35,239 bases of DNA from Pelargonium cotyledonis (Eukaryota > Streptophyta > Magnoliopsida > Geraniales > Geraniaceae), in NCBI GenBank assembly GCA_036897625.1, contig JAYMTA010000201.1:1-35239 (forward strand), read 5' to 3'. A program made the translations under genes and the position numbers. Numbering within the stretch: position 1 is the first letter of the stretch; every line of letters begins with the position of its first letter. Shown in pieces: positions 22,927 through 34,500 of this stretch. The notes under the pieces are model-generated. The model saw only the letters and a program-made list of their open reading frames with translations. It was not told the DNA's origin and searched no databases.

Positions 22927-25900
22927 CAACATGAACATGGTGGGAGTTGGTAGGGTTTGTGAAGCATGCACCCTGTCCATTAGGACAAAGCCATAGAATA
23001 CATATGGATGATATACAGGTGGGAATTGGATGCAATAGACAAAAATGGGTTAATAACTTTATTGCTTCACATGCAGTGTTTACAAATAATGTAAGAGCCC
23101 TGTTATGGTTGTGTTTGGTTGTTGAGAAACACAACCCACCTCAGCTCTCTCCCTCTACACTGTTTGGTGGGGTTGGTTGCTTAGTTGCTATGTTTCATTC
23201 CATTTTCTCAATTGGGATTCACCATACTTTTCTTGTCATTTAATTGATCTACAAAATCCTTCAATCTTCCTTTCCTTTCCTCTCCATCCGATCTCTATCT
23301 CTTTCATGGATATTAATTTTGGCTCTTCTCTATCTATATGCAATTGTCTTTTCAAATCATTAGATGGAATGTCAATATCAAGTTTCTTTGTGCTAATATG
23401 CCAAAATGTGGAATTTCTTTTATATTATTATTTTAGAACAATGCTAGGATTAAAAATGACATCTATTTATAGTTTGTTCTTAATCTTAAAATTAATTACG
23501 ACTTAATAACTTTATAGTTCCGATTCTACATTAATCTTCGACCGAGAACCTGACATTCACTTTCTCTTAAGTATTTGTGTTGGGGTGTTTTTATTTCATT
23601 CGCCTCTAATAGTTATTACGTAGTTCACTGAAATTCCTACATATAATGTGTGTTTATTTTGCAAACCCGCATGGGTATATTATAAATTGTTCCATTAAGT
23701 GTTCATATTGTTTAATTCTAACAAAAAAAAAATTGTGTCAATTGAAGAGGAAGTAGACCATATCATACCATAATACACATGTCAGCAATCAAATATGTCA
23801 TGTAACCCTCTTATCATCATTTTATCGACTCAATAACTTGTGTGTACTAAACTAAATTAAAGTTATAAGTACGTGTATTAACTTGATTTATGATATAAAA
23901 AATGCACCAAATTAATTTGATATTATGCTCATTTGTGTACTACTAGTGACTTTAATTATTTCACCATGTGAATTTAGTCTTGTTGTTTGAGATGTTGTCA
24001 ACTTTTTTTATCACCTATAGTAAGTGAAGTTAGATTTGTTTCTTCCTTCAATATCTTTTTCGTGTTTTCTAAAAAAAAAGTAATAATAGCTGAGAGAACT
24101 ATGTACGGTATTTTTTTTTTCTTAATCAAAGAAACTTCATATTTGAAACAACAATATTTTTCATTTTCCAAAAAAAACGCCATCTGTAATCCACCTCACA
24201 AATTCTACCGCATACGATATTCAAATTGAAGTCAACTATGGTGTCCCATATATTAAATACCAGCCATGAAATAAAATGAGCGTTACTTTAGGATTGGAAT
24301 TTGTCTTTTGATCACACCTTTTTATATTTTTCCTTTGGTGCAAGCAAAAGTTAGTTTAGATTTTCTCTTGCTATCATGTCTGATTCTGTAATATTTTCAC
24401 TTGGAAGATTCTTTATGTAATGACCCACCTGTCTGCCACGTGGCACATTTCACCTTCTAATTAGCGGCATTTATGAGATCATAATCATATGGACGACTAT
24501 AATTAGCTTAGGATAATTAAGCTCAAGTTCATAATTTTGGTTGTTAAAAAATAACTCTCTTTTTTATATGAAAGTATTAATATTTGATGGATAATTTACT
24601 CGTTTATAAAAAAGAAAATAAAAGTTGCGACTTTCTTCAAGTAAATAGCCAAGAGTAGGATTGTTAGATCAATCATGTTGATAAACTTAATTAATTATTA
24701 GATTATTCACAAGAATTGGAAATTCAAATTTTATAAATTTCAATATTTTCAACACGGATCTCAAATTTATAAAAAGTTGATTTATTAGTTAAATATGTTG
24801 ACTTACAAAAGATCCACAACACACATCCACTTACACTTATATAGCAACGCGCAAGTTATGAGGTGTCCCGAATTCGAGACTTCAGGCATTAAACTCACAT
24901 CTATACCGCTCGACCAATTGTATGTGGTTGCTCTTAAACATTTAAATTCTCTACAATTAATGTTGTTCGAACCCCTGTTGTTATATGCTTGTTTATAAAA
25001 AAACAATCCTCTAAAATGTTAAATTCATATCAATAAGGTGATGAAATCTTATCAATTAACACACATATCTGTTCTAATAAATTTGTAAACGCAAAACATA
25101 TGTTCAAATTCATTTATCTTATGTATTGTCTTGGCGTCTTGGTCAATAAATTATGACTTCTCTACACTCTTATATATAAAGTTTTGATAAAAACAAAAGG
25201 TGAGTGAAATAGAATGTGGTGAGAATAGTTTGGTGTGAGGAGAGGAGAGGCCATGTGGTGGGCAGGGAAAGAAAATAAAGAAAGCACCATTTTCTTTCAC
25301 TTTCTCTCTTAGATGAAAAGTTGGTTTCTTTACTTTATCTTTTTTTCCATTTTCAACGATGAGCTTGAGAGTTTATTTTGTTGTTGAGTTGTTCATTATT
25401 TCATTGTTGTCTTCTTCTTCACCATCCTTTTCCCCTTGTTACAGTTTTCATTCAAATCTTTCATTATTTCCTTACTAGCTTTGTTTTCAATTCATACCAG
25501 TAAAAAAGGCCTAAAGAATGCCCTATCACCAATGATTTAATCGGGATTCAAAAAATACAACTTCTCTCGTCATGTTAGAAATATGCATAGAACCAGTGGT
25601 ATATTTAAAATGTTAACAGATGTGCACATTTATCGTAAGTGATGAATAGAAATTTATTTTCTTATAGATGAATTTTAACTTATGAAAATTAAAAGATAAA
25701 CGATGGGATAGTTAAGTGTAGTAAAATATTAATTTGATAGTCATGTGAACGCGAACAATTGTATAGAAATGTTTTATGTATTATTCATTTACTTATTATT
25801 TTTGTCATGAATTTTACTTATCAACAATCATAAGGGTAATTTTGTTTGATGCAAATGAAATTAGAGTTATTGACTTTAAATCCTTTGTTTGAACTTTGTA

Positions 25901-26505
25901 ATAAGTGGTATCAAAACTGTCTTAAGACTAGTTGATCCCACAATAGTCTCATTCAACAATGGAGCAAGTGTTTTCTTCAACTTTATTAAGAAAGTGATTT
26001 CGTTTTGTCCATGTTTGATAATCACCACTTAATCAATAATCAATCTTGATTTGGATAAAAACAGAAGAACATGGTAAAAAATTATGAAACTTGAGATATC
26101 AAATAAAAGTAATTCATGTTATCAGTTGAATCGTTAGTTGTTATTAATGGATTGCTTTATTTTTAAGTATAGAGAACATAAACTAATAATTTTGAATTTT
26201 ATTTTTAATCTCAAAATCATGTTTTCACGAATTCATTGAAACGAATATGTATGTTAATCGATAAGATAACATCGTCTCTTTAACATGGATTTTCGATTAA
26301 GAGCAGTTTCAACTGAACATTTATGAACAAAATTGAATTAGAAGAAACTATGAATTTATTCAACAAAAAGAAAAAAGTTAACTATGAATTAGTGAAATGA
26401 GGCCACTAATAAAAATGGAAAACCCCAATAAAAAACTCTCATAAATTTAATTTTCCAAACCAGTAATTACAATTCTTTGTTGTTGATGAAGAAAATGAAT
26501 TTGAA
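22927..26505. other. Long AT-rich intergenic region
   Basis: No gene is supported between VPS2.1 and the BIG GRAIN 1-like gene. Items seen are an exact 10-bp palindrome GCCACGTGGC at 24435-24444, pyrimidine-rich tracts at 25280-25450, and a SINE-like Pol III promoter remnant listed separately. Open frames here are short and low-complexity. Confidence 0.6.
24860..24930 (-). mobile_element. SINE-like remnant with tRNA-type A and B boxes
   Basis: On the minus strand TGGTCGAGCGG (24906-24916) fits the Pol III A-box consensus, and GTCTCGAATTC (24870-24880) resembles a B box. Their 25-nt spacing is tRNA-like. The sequence does not fold as a full tRNA, and ends and target duplication were not found. 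Probably a decayed tRNA-derived SINE. Confidence 0.4.
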
Positions 26506-27699
26506 CTAGAAAATGAAGCCATTAGCAATGGCCTTGTTAGTTCTCAAACTGGTGGTTTCATACACCGGAAGCTCCTCCCTGTACCTTCCAGCAGCCAGAT
26601 GATCAAGCTCGAACAGATCAGAGCTCGCACAGCTCTTCGCATCGTCATCATCTTCATCGTCTTCTTCATCATCATCAAATTCGCACCTTCCCTTCTTCTG
26701 ATAAGTCCTCATCAAGAAATCTCTCGCCGCCGCTTCAACTCCGGCATTTATATTCATGCTCTGTTTCTTGATCAAACCATCTTTTCCGGCCACAATTGGC
26801 GTCGGCATTAAGCTCGGATCATCCTCGTAGATGCACTTGTGCCCGCACGGTCTGCTATCCTCGTCGACGATGACACTCACAGGATAAAATCTGACGGACC
26901 TCTTCGCGCCGGTGGTGTTGATTTTTCTTCCGGTTTTGTTCATGCAGGATCTGGAGAACGAAGACGCTGAGGAGCAAGCTGATTTTGATTTGCATTCGAA
27001 GTTGACGTCGTCGACAGCTCCGACGGAGCACATCTTGGCCTTCCTCCCATTCCCGGCGCCGGAGCTGAAAATTGAGTTCAGGAAGCTCGAAATCCGGCCT
27101 CCCGGCGAGATGGGTTGCTTCACTTTCTTGAGCTCTCCGTAGATTTTCAATGCTCTCAGCTTCGTCTTGGAGAAACCATCTTGATTATTCTGGTGCTTGG
27201 ACTTCTGGTTCTCTTTCTCCGAAACGTTCTTTGGTCGCGACATTGTGAACCCAGAAGACCTCACCTTTTCTCTGTAACTGGACTCTGTTTCCGACGACGA
27301 GAACAGAGTACCACATCCTCCGCCGCCGGAGCTGGACTCGGAGGAGCTGGAACCGGAGTTGAAGAACATCGCGGCGGGGGTGGGATCAGCTGTCTGCTTC
27401 TCCATCCAAGTCTCCACCATGATGGCCCGTTTCAGAGAATGGTCGATCCTCTGTCTCCCACCACCATTGCTCTGTTTCTTGATCATAACAGAAGCAGAGT
27501 CTGCTTCTCTGTAAGGACTGAATTGATGAGGCTCAGGCTCTGATTCATTGCAGGGCTGGTCGATGGATCGGCAAATGGTGTCGAGAAGGGTAGAGGAGAA
27601 AGATGGAGTCCTGCTTCTCGTCCTGATTTCTGGGGGAAACGTACGGTCGTCTTGTCGAGAAGATCTGTCCCTCATCTTGTTGCTGCTGCTACCATACAT
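26506..27699 (-). CDS. BIG GRAIN 1-like protein (397 aa)
   Basis: A single-exon gene whose product carries the family's conserved blocks in order. These are TPSFSSTLLDTICRSID near residue 33, an SLKRAIMVETWMEK block near 87-102, a Ser/Gly-rich stretch, and SKTKLRALKIYGELKKVKQ followed by PISPGGRISSFLNSIFSSG near 175-215. Then come VRFYPVSVIVDEDSRPCGHK near 270-290, AARDFLMRTY and an acidic run, and SSDLFELDHLA near 360. Rice BIG GRAIN 1 is a plasma-membrane-associated protein that raises auxin response and transport and enlarges grains. The same role here is inferred from family membership. The long acidic tract and the Ser/Gly tract are low-complexity and likely disordered. Start at the ATG 27699. 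The nearest neighbours are more than 2.5 kb away. No fault seen. Confidence 0.88.
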   Translation of the reverse strand: MYGSSSNKMRDRSSRQDDRTFPPEIRTRSRTPSFSSTLLDTICRSIDQPCNESEPEPHQFSPYREADSASVMIKKQSNGGGRQRIDHSLKRAIMVETWMEKQTADPTPAAMFFNSGSSSSESSSGGGGCGTLFSSSETESSYREKVRSSGFTMSRPKNVSEKENQKSKHQNNQDGFSKTKLRALKIYGELKKVKQPISPGGRISSFLNSIFSSGAGNGRKAKMCSVGAVDDVNFECKSKSACSSASSFSRSCMNKTGRKINTTGAKRSVRFYPVSVIVDEDSRPCGHKCIYEDDPSLMPTPIVAGKDGLIKKQSMNINAGVEAAARDFLMRTYQKKGRCEFDDDEEDDEDDDDAKSCASSDLFELDHLAAGRYREELPVYETTSLRTNKAIANGFIF

Positions 27700-27774
27700 G
27701 TTTCAGTAGTTTTTGTTTGTTTGAAACTACAAGAAAACAAGCAAGCTACAGAAAAAAGAAGCTATAGCGATGTG

Positions 27775-27782
27775 TTATATAG
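27775..27782 (-). promoter_or_regulatory. Likely TATA box of the BIG GRAIN 1-like gene
   Basis: CTATATAA on the minus strand lies about 76 bp before the ATG. It would give a leader of roughly 45 nt. The GA repeat follows farther upstream. Confidence 0.5.
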
Positions 27783-27886
27783 AGAAGGAAGAATAAGAAG
27801 AAGAATCAAGAATGAAAGCACAGAGAAGGTGAAGGAATAGTTTAAAGAGTTGGTGTCTGCTCTGAGAACGTCAAAAGCTGCAGATG

Positions 27887-27899
27887 GAGAGAGAGAGAT

Positions 27900-27947
<48 letters not shown>
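27887..27947. repeat. GA repeat (CT on the gene strand) in the promoter
   Basis: Sixty-one bases of nearly pure GA with two GATA interruptions, about 105-170 bp upstream of the presumed TATA box. Such repeats in plant promoters can bind BASIC PENTACYSTEINE proteins. Length variation between individuals is likely. Confidence 0.85.
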
Positions 27948-27949
<2 letters not shown>

Positions 27950-29300
27950 AAATAAAAGGCAAGTTGATCGATCATGAACTGTAATGTAGTGTTTCAAGTT
28001 TCGACCATGGAGGCAGGAGTGTAATATACAAGTATATTTGGTGATAAAATGGTTGGTGCAGTGAGGAACAGAACAAAACAGAGTATACGAAACAGAGTAA
28101 ACAAAACAGAGCATAGAGTGAAATAAAAAGCGGAGGGTTGGATTTGGAGTGTGATGTGAAAGAGTAGAAATATACGTAAAAAGGTATTAAAAGGAGGTCC
28201 CGCGCGCGCGTGCGGGTAAAAATGGTGTCACTGTGTGCGCACTGCGAAACAGAGAGACAGGTTGGCTTTGCTTTTTGAGTCGACGAATGAATGATAAGCA
28301 CTGTTTGTTTCACGAGAATCTATGGACAACTTCTGCAACCAAAATAAAATCACTCACATGTCTCTATTTTTGCTACAAATTACACTTCTCTTCCCTAATT
28401 TGAATGACAATATTCAATTACATGAGGCATGAAATCTAACAATTCTGTATCGGATTTAAGTGAATTGGTAAGAGTGCAGCGTTACAATAACCCAAAATTA
28501 TCGTTCGAGTAAAGTTGGGGTGAATTGATCTTTTGAAGGTCAAAATTGGTCGCCACATGTGTCATCATCTTGAGTGCCGCCGCATAGAAACTCTCTGAGT
28601 TATTAAGAAATGACTCACAACTTTTGTGTATAGAAGATTTTGTATGAATCGCTTTTATTTTCGTTTAGGAAGCTTGAGTAGATAATTTAGAATAATCTAA
28701 AGTTATAAAAAATAATTTAGAATATTAGCTTGCAAAAAAGTAATTAATTCAGAATAACCATCTATAATTTCTCTTTATTATTATTATTACGTATACTCTT
28801 TAAGAGTAAGCGTTTTACATTTTGTATTCTCAATAGGTGGGGTCAAAGTTTAAGCTTTAGTTAAGAAAAAATATCTTCTTTGAGGTTGTCTGCATCACAT
28901 GGGTTACTAAGCTCATAATTGTGCTTCTATTCCACATGTTATGTTTAGAGACAACCTACTTCTCTCATTTTGAAAAGGTCTTCACAATTTACAGTGACTT
29001 TTTCGGTTTTGTTGCATTCTCCGGTGACCTCATATACTCGGAGGACCAATACACAACTTTAAAGTCTCAGGAGCATACATTGGAGTCATGTAACTATTTA
29101 GTCGCTTACTTTCACACGACCATCAACAATGCGCTCTTCATTTTCACTTCTTCGATGAAATAGAGATTGTCTAGGCGGGAACAAATGTTTCCCTTTTCGT
29201 CGTAACTTTATGTCACCAACATTGACACGGTGGGTTTAATAGGTAACACCGGTTTTGATTCTTACACTAATTGAAATGATGTTTTCTAGTGAAAACCTTC
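27948..29300. other. Intergenic DNA upstream of the BIG GRAIN 1-like gene
   Basis: This includes a CG run (CGCGCGCGCG) at about 28201-28210 in an otherwise AT-rich region. From about 28440 there is sequence with weak resemblance to a Pol III B box (GTTCGAGT). No gene is supported. Confidence 0.5.
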
Positions 29301-29558
29301 AACTTGGTTCTGAATTAACCACTAAAGGTAGCGCAGTTGGTTAATCTAACTGTGTGAGTAGGGAGAGGTCTCAAGATCAATTCCCACTTAACACATCATT
29401 CGTGGTGGTGGTGTAAGAGACCGCTTTGGTGCAGTAAGGTGACAAAAACTTTAGATTGGGATTAAGAGAAATAGTCTCTTTCCTGAACATTATTGTTTAC
29501 TTGTAAATATACACCTTTACACCGTCGCTTATAAAAAAAAAACTTGGTTATGAATTAA
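29301..29558 (+). mobile_element. SINE with A box, B box, poly-A tail and 18-bp target duplication
   Basis: The body is 29319-29540 (222 bp). The A box TAGCGCAGTTGG is at 29329-29340 and the B box GATCAATTCC at 29375-29384, the layout of a tRNA-derived Pol III promoter. The element ends in TTATAAAAAAAA. The flanks are AACTTGGTTCTGAATTAA (29301-29318) and AACTTGGTTATGAATTAA (29541-29558), a target-site duplication with one mismatch. This is the hallmark of LINE-machinery insertion. The element is non-coding and, given its nearly intact ends, fairly young. Confidence 0.88.
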
Positions 29559-29999
29559 GAACCATGTAACAAGTTGTAGTCTTGAATACAACCACCTTTT
29601 AGAATATCACCCTTAAAAATGTAGAATCATAAATTTTATCTCCTCTCCAATTGTAAATTTTTTACTAATTTTCTTAGAGTTTCAGAACAAAATACAGGTG
29701 TTAAATTTTGGGATTGTGGGATTATTTTGGGCAGAACAATGGTGTAGGCCTAAAAATGTTGGGCCATAAATTGAAACTACATGAAAGTAGAGAGGCCCCA
29801 TAGGCCCTACCTACATTTTAGTCATAGGCTTCAACTCTGCACCCTGTCCCTCTCTGTCTGTGTGAGAACAAAACAAGCCTCTTCACAACTCATCATGCAT
29901 CACAAGTTTTTTGTACTAATGTTTAAAATGTATTTTTCTTATAAGCAACCGGACAACATTCATATAAAAGCTAGTATTTCTTACTCTCCTAAAGACCTA

Positions 30000-30041
30000 G
30001 TTAGCGGTTAGTTCTCCACTGTTAGCGGTTAGTTCTCCACT
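30000..30041. repeat. Exact 21-bp tandem duplication
   Basis: GTTAGCGGTTAGTTCTCCACT occurs twice back to back, at 30000-30020 and 30021-30041, without a mismatch. This suggests a recent slippage or repair event. Confidence 0.9.
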
Positions 30042-30078
30042 TAACTTAATAAATCTCATCTCATACCGTTATCAAAGA

Positions 30079-30140
30079 GACTCGAACCCAATATCTAAAA
30101 AGTAATTCAAATCGCATTGGTTGTTTGGACCAACATGCCA
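30079..30140 (-). mobile_element. Possible SINE remnant on the minus strand
   Basis: Read on the minus strand, TGGCATGTTGG (30130-30140) resembles an A box and GGGTTCGAGTC (30079-30089) is a good B box, 40 nt apart. No poly-A tail or target duplication was seen. Weak support. Confidence 0.3.
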
Positions 30141-30343
30141 CGACACACTAATGTTTAAAACCTGTCATGCCAAAATGACAAGGCAACCCATTAGTAACTC
30201 TAATCTCAAAAAATTAAGGTTCATAATGAAACAACACAACCCAGTAACTCCACTCCAAAACGTTATTAAAGATATTAATTATACTTACTCACATTGAAAC
30301 GCTACGCGGCATTAACAATTAACAGTTTTTTCAAATATGAAAC

Positions 30344-30352
30344 TATATATAT
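30344..30352 (+). promoter_or_regulatory. Likely TATA box of the small secreted-peptide gene
   Basis: TATATATAT lies about 50 bp upstream of the ATG at 30401, consistent with transcription starting near 30375. Confidence 0.45.
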
Positions 30353-30400
30353 CTCAGTATCTACATCACAATTGTGAACACATTTCCAATTCTAAAGAGC

Positions 30401-30670
30401 ATGAGGAGCTCATGGGTGGTGGCGGTGTTGATGGTGTTGTGTTTGGATGCAAGTTGCAGTGCACTAGATACGGAGGCACCAAATCCAATTGAGGTTCAAA
30501 ATTCAGATAATATCATATATATGTATCTGAGACCGTGCCATGCCGATTCGGGTGGAAAACTGTTGTATTATTACAATAATTGCCATCCGCGTCTACGTCA
30601 ACGTCCGGGACCATGCACTCGTTTTCCCAGACTATTATGCACACACGAGTCCAAACCCAATTATCCATGA
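30401..30670 (+). CDS. Small predicted secreted cysteine-containing protein (89 aa)
   Basis: I do not recognise the family. The frame is open upstream to a GTG at 30374, but the first ATG is at 30401. That start gives a textbook signal peptide: MRSSW, then the hydrophobic core VVAVLMVLCL, then a small-residue cleavage region ending near SCSA (residue 20-21). The mature part of about 68 residues has four cysteines spaced C-x14-C-x10-C-x7-C and a Tyr-rich patch (LLYYYNN). It also has a basic Arg/Pro-rich segment (RLRQRPGPCTRFPRLL). A TATA-like box lies upstream and AATAAA lies 110 bp downstream, which supports a real transcription unit. It could be a secreted signalling or antimicrobial-type peptide; that is speculation. 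It may also be lineage-specific or a chance frame. Confidence 0.5.
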   Translation: MRSSWVVAVLMVLCLDASCSALDTEAPNPIEVQNSDNIIYMYLRPCHADSGGKLLYYYNNCHPRLRQRPGPCTRFPRLLCTHESKPNYP

Positions 30671-30780
30671 TCAATCTAGCTACAACTATACAATTGCTAT
30701 TTCATTTTTGTATTTATAATCTTCTCCTCCTATATATATGTCCTAAACATCTTAAATGTATGATCATGATGTTCATCATA

Positions 30781-30786
30781 AATAAA
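30781..30786 (+). terminator. Polyadenylation signal AATAAA
   Basis: A canonical hexamer 110 bp after the stop codon of the small secreted-protein gene, on the same strand. Confidence 0.45.
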
Positions 30787-31567
30787 GGTTATTTACTCAA
30801 AATTTTGATTGAAATAGTATAGTTTCTTATTATATAGCTACGTTAGCTTACGATTAGGTAATAAGTTTGGTAGTTCTTTCAGCATTACCCAGCAACTGAA
30901 CTAAACAAAGACAATAAGCTAACTAGCAACAGCAATAATCGAAAAAAGAGAAAGCTACAGAATCGAGCCCGAGGAAGCAAGGAAGAAGAGTGAAACTCCA
31001 ACATTGAAAGCGCAGGATCGAATCTTCAACAGCCAGGAAAAAAGTTGGTACATGCTAGAATCATTTCCTGTATTATTAATACTGTAAAATTTTCCTAATA
31101 ATAAAAAGTTGGCATAATATGTAAAAGGAGTGTCGAGTGTCAACAACCGATACCATGAAGCCCCCCTTTGATGGGTACTCTTTCCTCACAATTTGATGCT
31201 ACAATTACTTATTTCAGAAGTGACCTCTCACCCACCTAAACATGTCACAAAGATTTGGATTTTGAGTCTGCTGCAAGTTTCTCTCTAAAGATTGTGTAAT
31301 TTGTATCAAGCTTAATGTGCAAACAGAGATTCAAAGAAAACATGTTTTTTCATTGCTATATGATTTTACATCCATTAACACAACTGATCTCATTCCTTCC
31401 ATCCACCAAAACAAGTTATTAATAAAACTAAAATCCATGACCCTTGTTCCATCATATCTTAGCTAGGTATAGATTCCACTTCACTTACTAGTATGGCAAA
31501 AGGACTTGAGAAAATCCACTTTTCTTCTCTGCACCACCACCATCACCAGCTCTCCGAAATACTCAGA
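30787..31567. other. Intergenic DNA between two convergent genes
   Basis: This should contain the 3' UTR of the BRX-family gene on the minus strand. No coding signal is seen. Confidence 0.5.
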
Positions 31568-34500
31568 TTATAAGTATTGCTCGTGTATCCTGGCTCGATT
31601 CTCTTCCCACCACAGCCTAGCATGCATTTCCCCGAATCTTTCTCGGCTGCACCATGTGTGTAACCAAATGATTCCAGTCAATGAAAAATTAAGAAACAAA
31701 ATAATGATACTTGCATGCTCAAAAAGTCTATTCAAACCACTCATAACAACTACAAAGGAAAACAAGTAGTGGGAATACCATTATCAACTGCAGTAATAAT
31801 GCTTTTGGTAAAAGATTTCACTGCAATTATTTTGTTCCTTTTAGTTGGCAAATTATATTATAATAGGCAATAAGTTGGACCGCCATCATGGCCCTTTGAT
31901 ATATATCATGCAGAAACAAGGTGCCTAAGTCAATTCACAGATTCTAATTGTCGTAGCTCTTTCTAAAACATGAGTATTCAAAACTTCAACTATATATATC
32001 ATCAAATACTTACTACCTGTTAGACAGAATGAAGAATGCAATAAAATTCAGCAAGTGCAATTTCATCCCGTGGGCTTGCTCATTCCTGGGTCTCAACTTG
32101 GCACATGAACACTCAGGATTCTCCAGTTGTGTCAATACCCAACCTATGGATGGCTAAATGGCCTGATGACTGTGAACTAATCTGGTTATATGGTAAACAT
32201 TCCAAATTAAATTACTTAATGTAGTGATGGGTATATGGGGCGCCAAATATACATAGTTTCACAGCCATGCAGAAACCTTGCACGGGCATTTTTGTTTGGC
32301 AGGCGATGTTTTGCCATGGTAACAACTATCAGCTGAACCTCATTATTAAAGTTTCAAATTTCATGCATTATTGAAGATTAAGGGCTGAGCATAGAGTTAT
32401 CATAGATGCTCACCTGAATCTGACTCGTCTGAGCTCCCTTTTGCCCCCTGGCAATGCCCTAATAGTGATGTATACCCCCGGTTCATCTTGTTCAACCCAC
32501 TCAGTCTCAAGGTCACTGGCATTGCTGATGGATAGTTCTCCCGAGCGGTCAGCCTCCCTTGACGAACTACTTCTTATAGAAGCATCCATTGACGATGTCT
32601 CCGTCTTGGTGCCACTAATGCTAGAGAGTTTGGGGGTTGAGGCAAAACCAGCTGAGTCACAGTAATGGCGGGATTGTGTTGAAAGGTGATCAAATGAATC
32701 TGAGGATGAGTAGCCCGTGCCCATCCCTGTTGGACGGTATAAATTACGAGGTAAGCGTTCTTTGGTCAGGGGTGGTGTTACAGGGCTGGCTTCTGCAGAT
32801 TCCATCTTTGAGCTCTGTTATAAGAGAAAACGTGACATCACTGAAGAAGAAAAAAAGCCTGCATAGCTTGTTGCTCTATTGTTGGTTAGCAGTCCAAACA
32901 AGACTGCTAATTTTCAACTAATCAACTGAAGTTACCATTAGCAACCTAGGTACAATATTTCCAACATGAGATAAACAATTTTACATGATCATATTTGATG
33001 AAAACTAAACAGCAGGGCTCGGAGCTCACCTCATCTTCAGATCTTGGTGGCGTTGGAAGTGGGAAAGCTTGGCGGTTAAACCTCTGTACATTGTAAAGTT
33101 CCATTACCTTGTCATAATTCTCTGCCCACCATCTTTGAGCTTGCCATTTGTTAAACATTTCCCGACTGATCATAGAAAAATAAACCAGAGTTGAGAATTA
33201 CTGGTGCTCATAAATTTACTACACAATAAGTCAGATCTAGCTGGCAGGACCATGGCCATAACAATGGGCAGTGAAGGCAAAGCAACAGTAAATCCCAGAA
33301 TTCAGTAGTAAATGGTGAAAAAAATCAATGTCTAGTCCACACTCCACAGTCCAGTCTATTCTCCTTTCAAAAGGATCAGAGTAAGAACTCCACTTGCCTC
33401 TAAAAATCTTGAACCCAAACCATACTGATAGCTCTCAATTTCACACAGCTATTTGTGTCTATCTGCTTGCTCTGTTTGGTAGAAACATGGGTTCAATTGA
33501 TAAGAAAATTTGGTATATCATTGGAGAGTTGTGTCTAAAACTGTAGTTAAACCCTGTTAGGCCCCATAATTGGGGTCGGGATTGGATACTTTGGACAAGA
33601 GGGCATCCAAAGGTTAAAGGTAAATTTGCCTTTTGGTGCATGGGAATGAATAAACTAGTCTTCTGAAGTGACCACATTAACATTAGATTGGGGGTGTCTG
33701 TCTGATCAAATAAAAAGGAAGTGGGGTCCAAAAAAAGAAAAAGAAAGGAACTAATTGATTTTTTATTTTTTTTTTCATTTTACACCTAACAATACCCTGC
33801 AATAATGAATAAACAAAATCATATTTGGAAAACCTATATGTGCATTATTTCAGTAATGGAGTCAACTGAACAACCCAATACTGTTAGTATTGATACAGCA
33901 AGAACAGATTTATCCAAGAAACTGGATGAGATTGATTGATTGAACATGCATGAACAGTCAAATGAAAATCCAGCAACAGACCATGTCTTCTTCCATGATC
34001 ACCATCCCTCCCCCTCTACAACTGTTCTTGTCCCCAGAGAAAAACAAAACTAAAATCAAAGACAAGGATAGGTAGGTAGGCTACAATACAATGTCCTCGA
34101 TGCTGCCAACATTGGCCTATTGCACAGTCACATTTTGTCTTGTACACAGTTTTGGATTGACATGTGAATATATAATATTGTTGTGGGTATGTTAGGCAAA
34201 AATGACAAAAACAAAGCTTTAATATAAAGAAAAGAATGGTGTGAGAAGATGACAAAGCCACGGAGAATAAGGTAGGCGTGAAGAAATTTTGTGAAAAAAG
34301 AGGCTTCACCCGACACTACTAGGACAATGCTCAGATAAAAGCTTACCTCCAACACAATCAAAAGATTCAAGAAACAGCACCCACCAACACCACCAACACC
34401 AACACCAACAAGCACAATCACTCCTCTTCCTCCTTTTGGACTTTCTTTCTACTTCTTTTTCTCATTCTCACAAGGGCGTGATGTTTTTACTGGTTTGCTG

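Noticed and set aside
22947..23243. 98-codon plus-strand frame
   Set aside because: No recognised domain, no convincing promoter or family match, and an overlapping minus-strand frame. Likely chance.
27842..28114. Leu/Ser-repeat frames around the GA microsatellite
   Set aside because: These are translations of the dinucleotide repeat, not genes.
28440..28700. Second possible SINE on the plus strand
   Set aside because: Only a weak B-box-like GTTCGAGT is present. The A box does not fit, and I found no tail or target duplication.
29327..29390. A tRNA gene
   Set aside because: The A and B boxes are present but the sequence does not give an acceptor stem or anticodon arm, and the element has SINE ends and a target duplication.
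30374..30400. Longer start for the secreted peptide
   Set aside because: The codon at 30374 is GTG, not ATG, and the added residues would spoil the signal peptide. The first ATG at 30401 fits better.
33459..33731. 90-codon minus-strand frame inside the large BRX intron
   Set aside because: It breaks the BRX reading frame if spliced in, and the flanking exons already join exactly within a conserved BRX motif.
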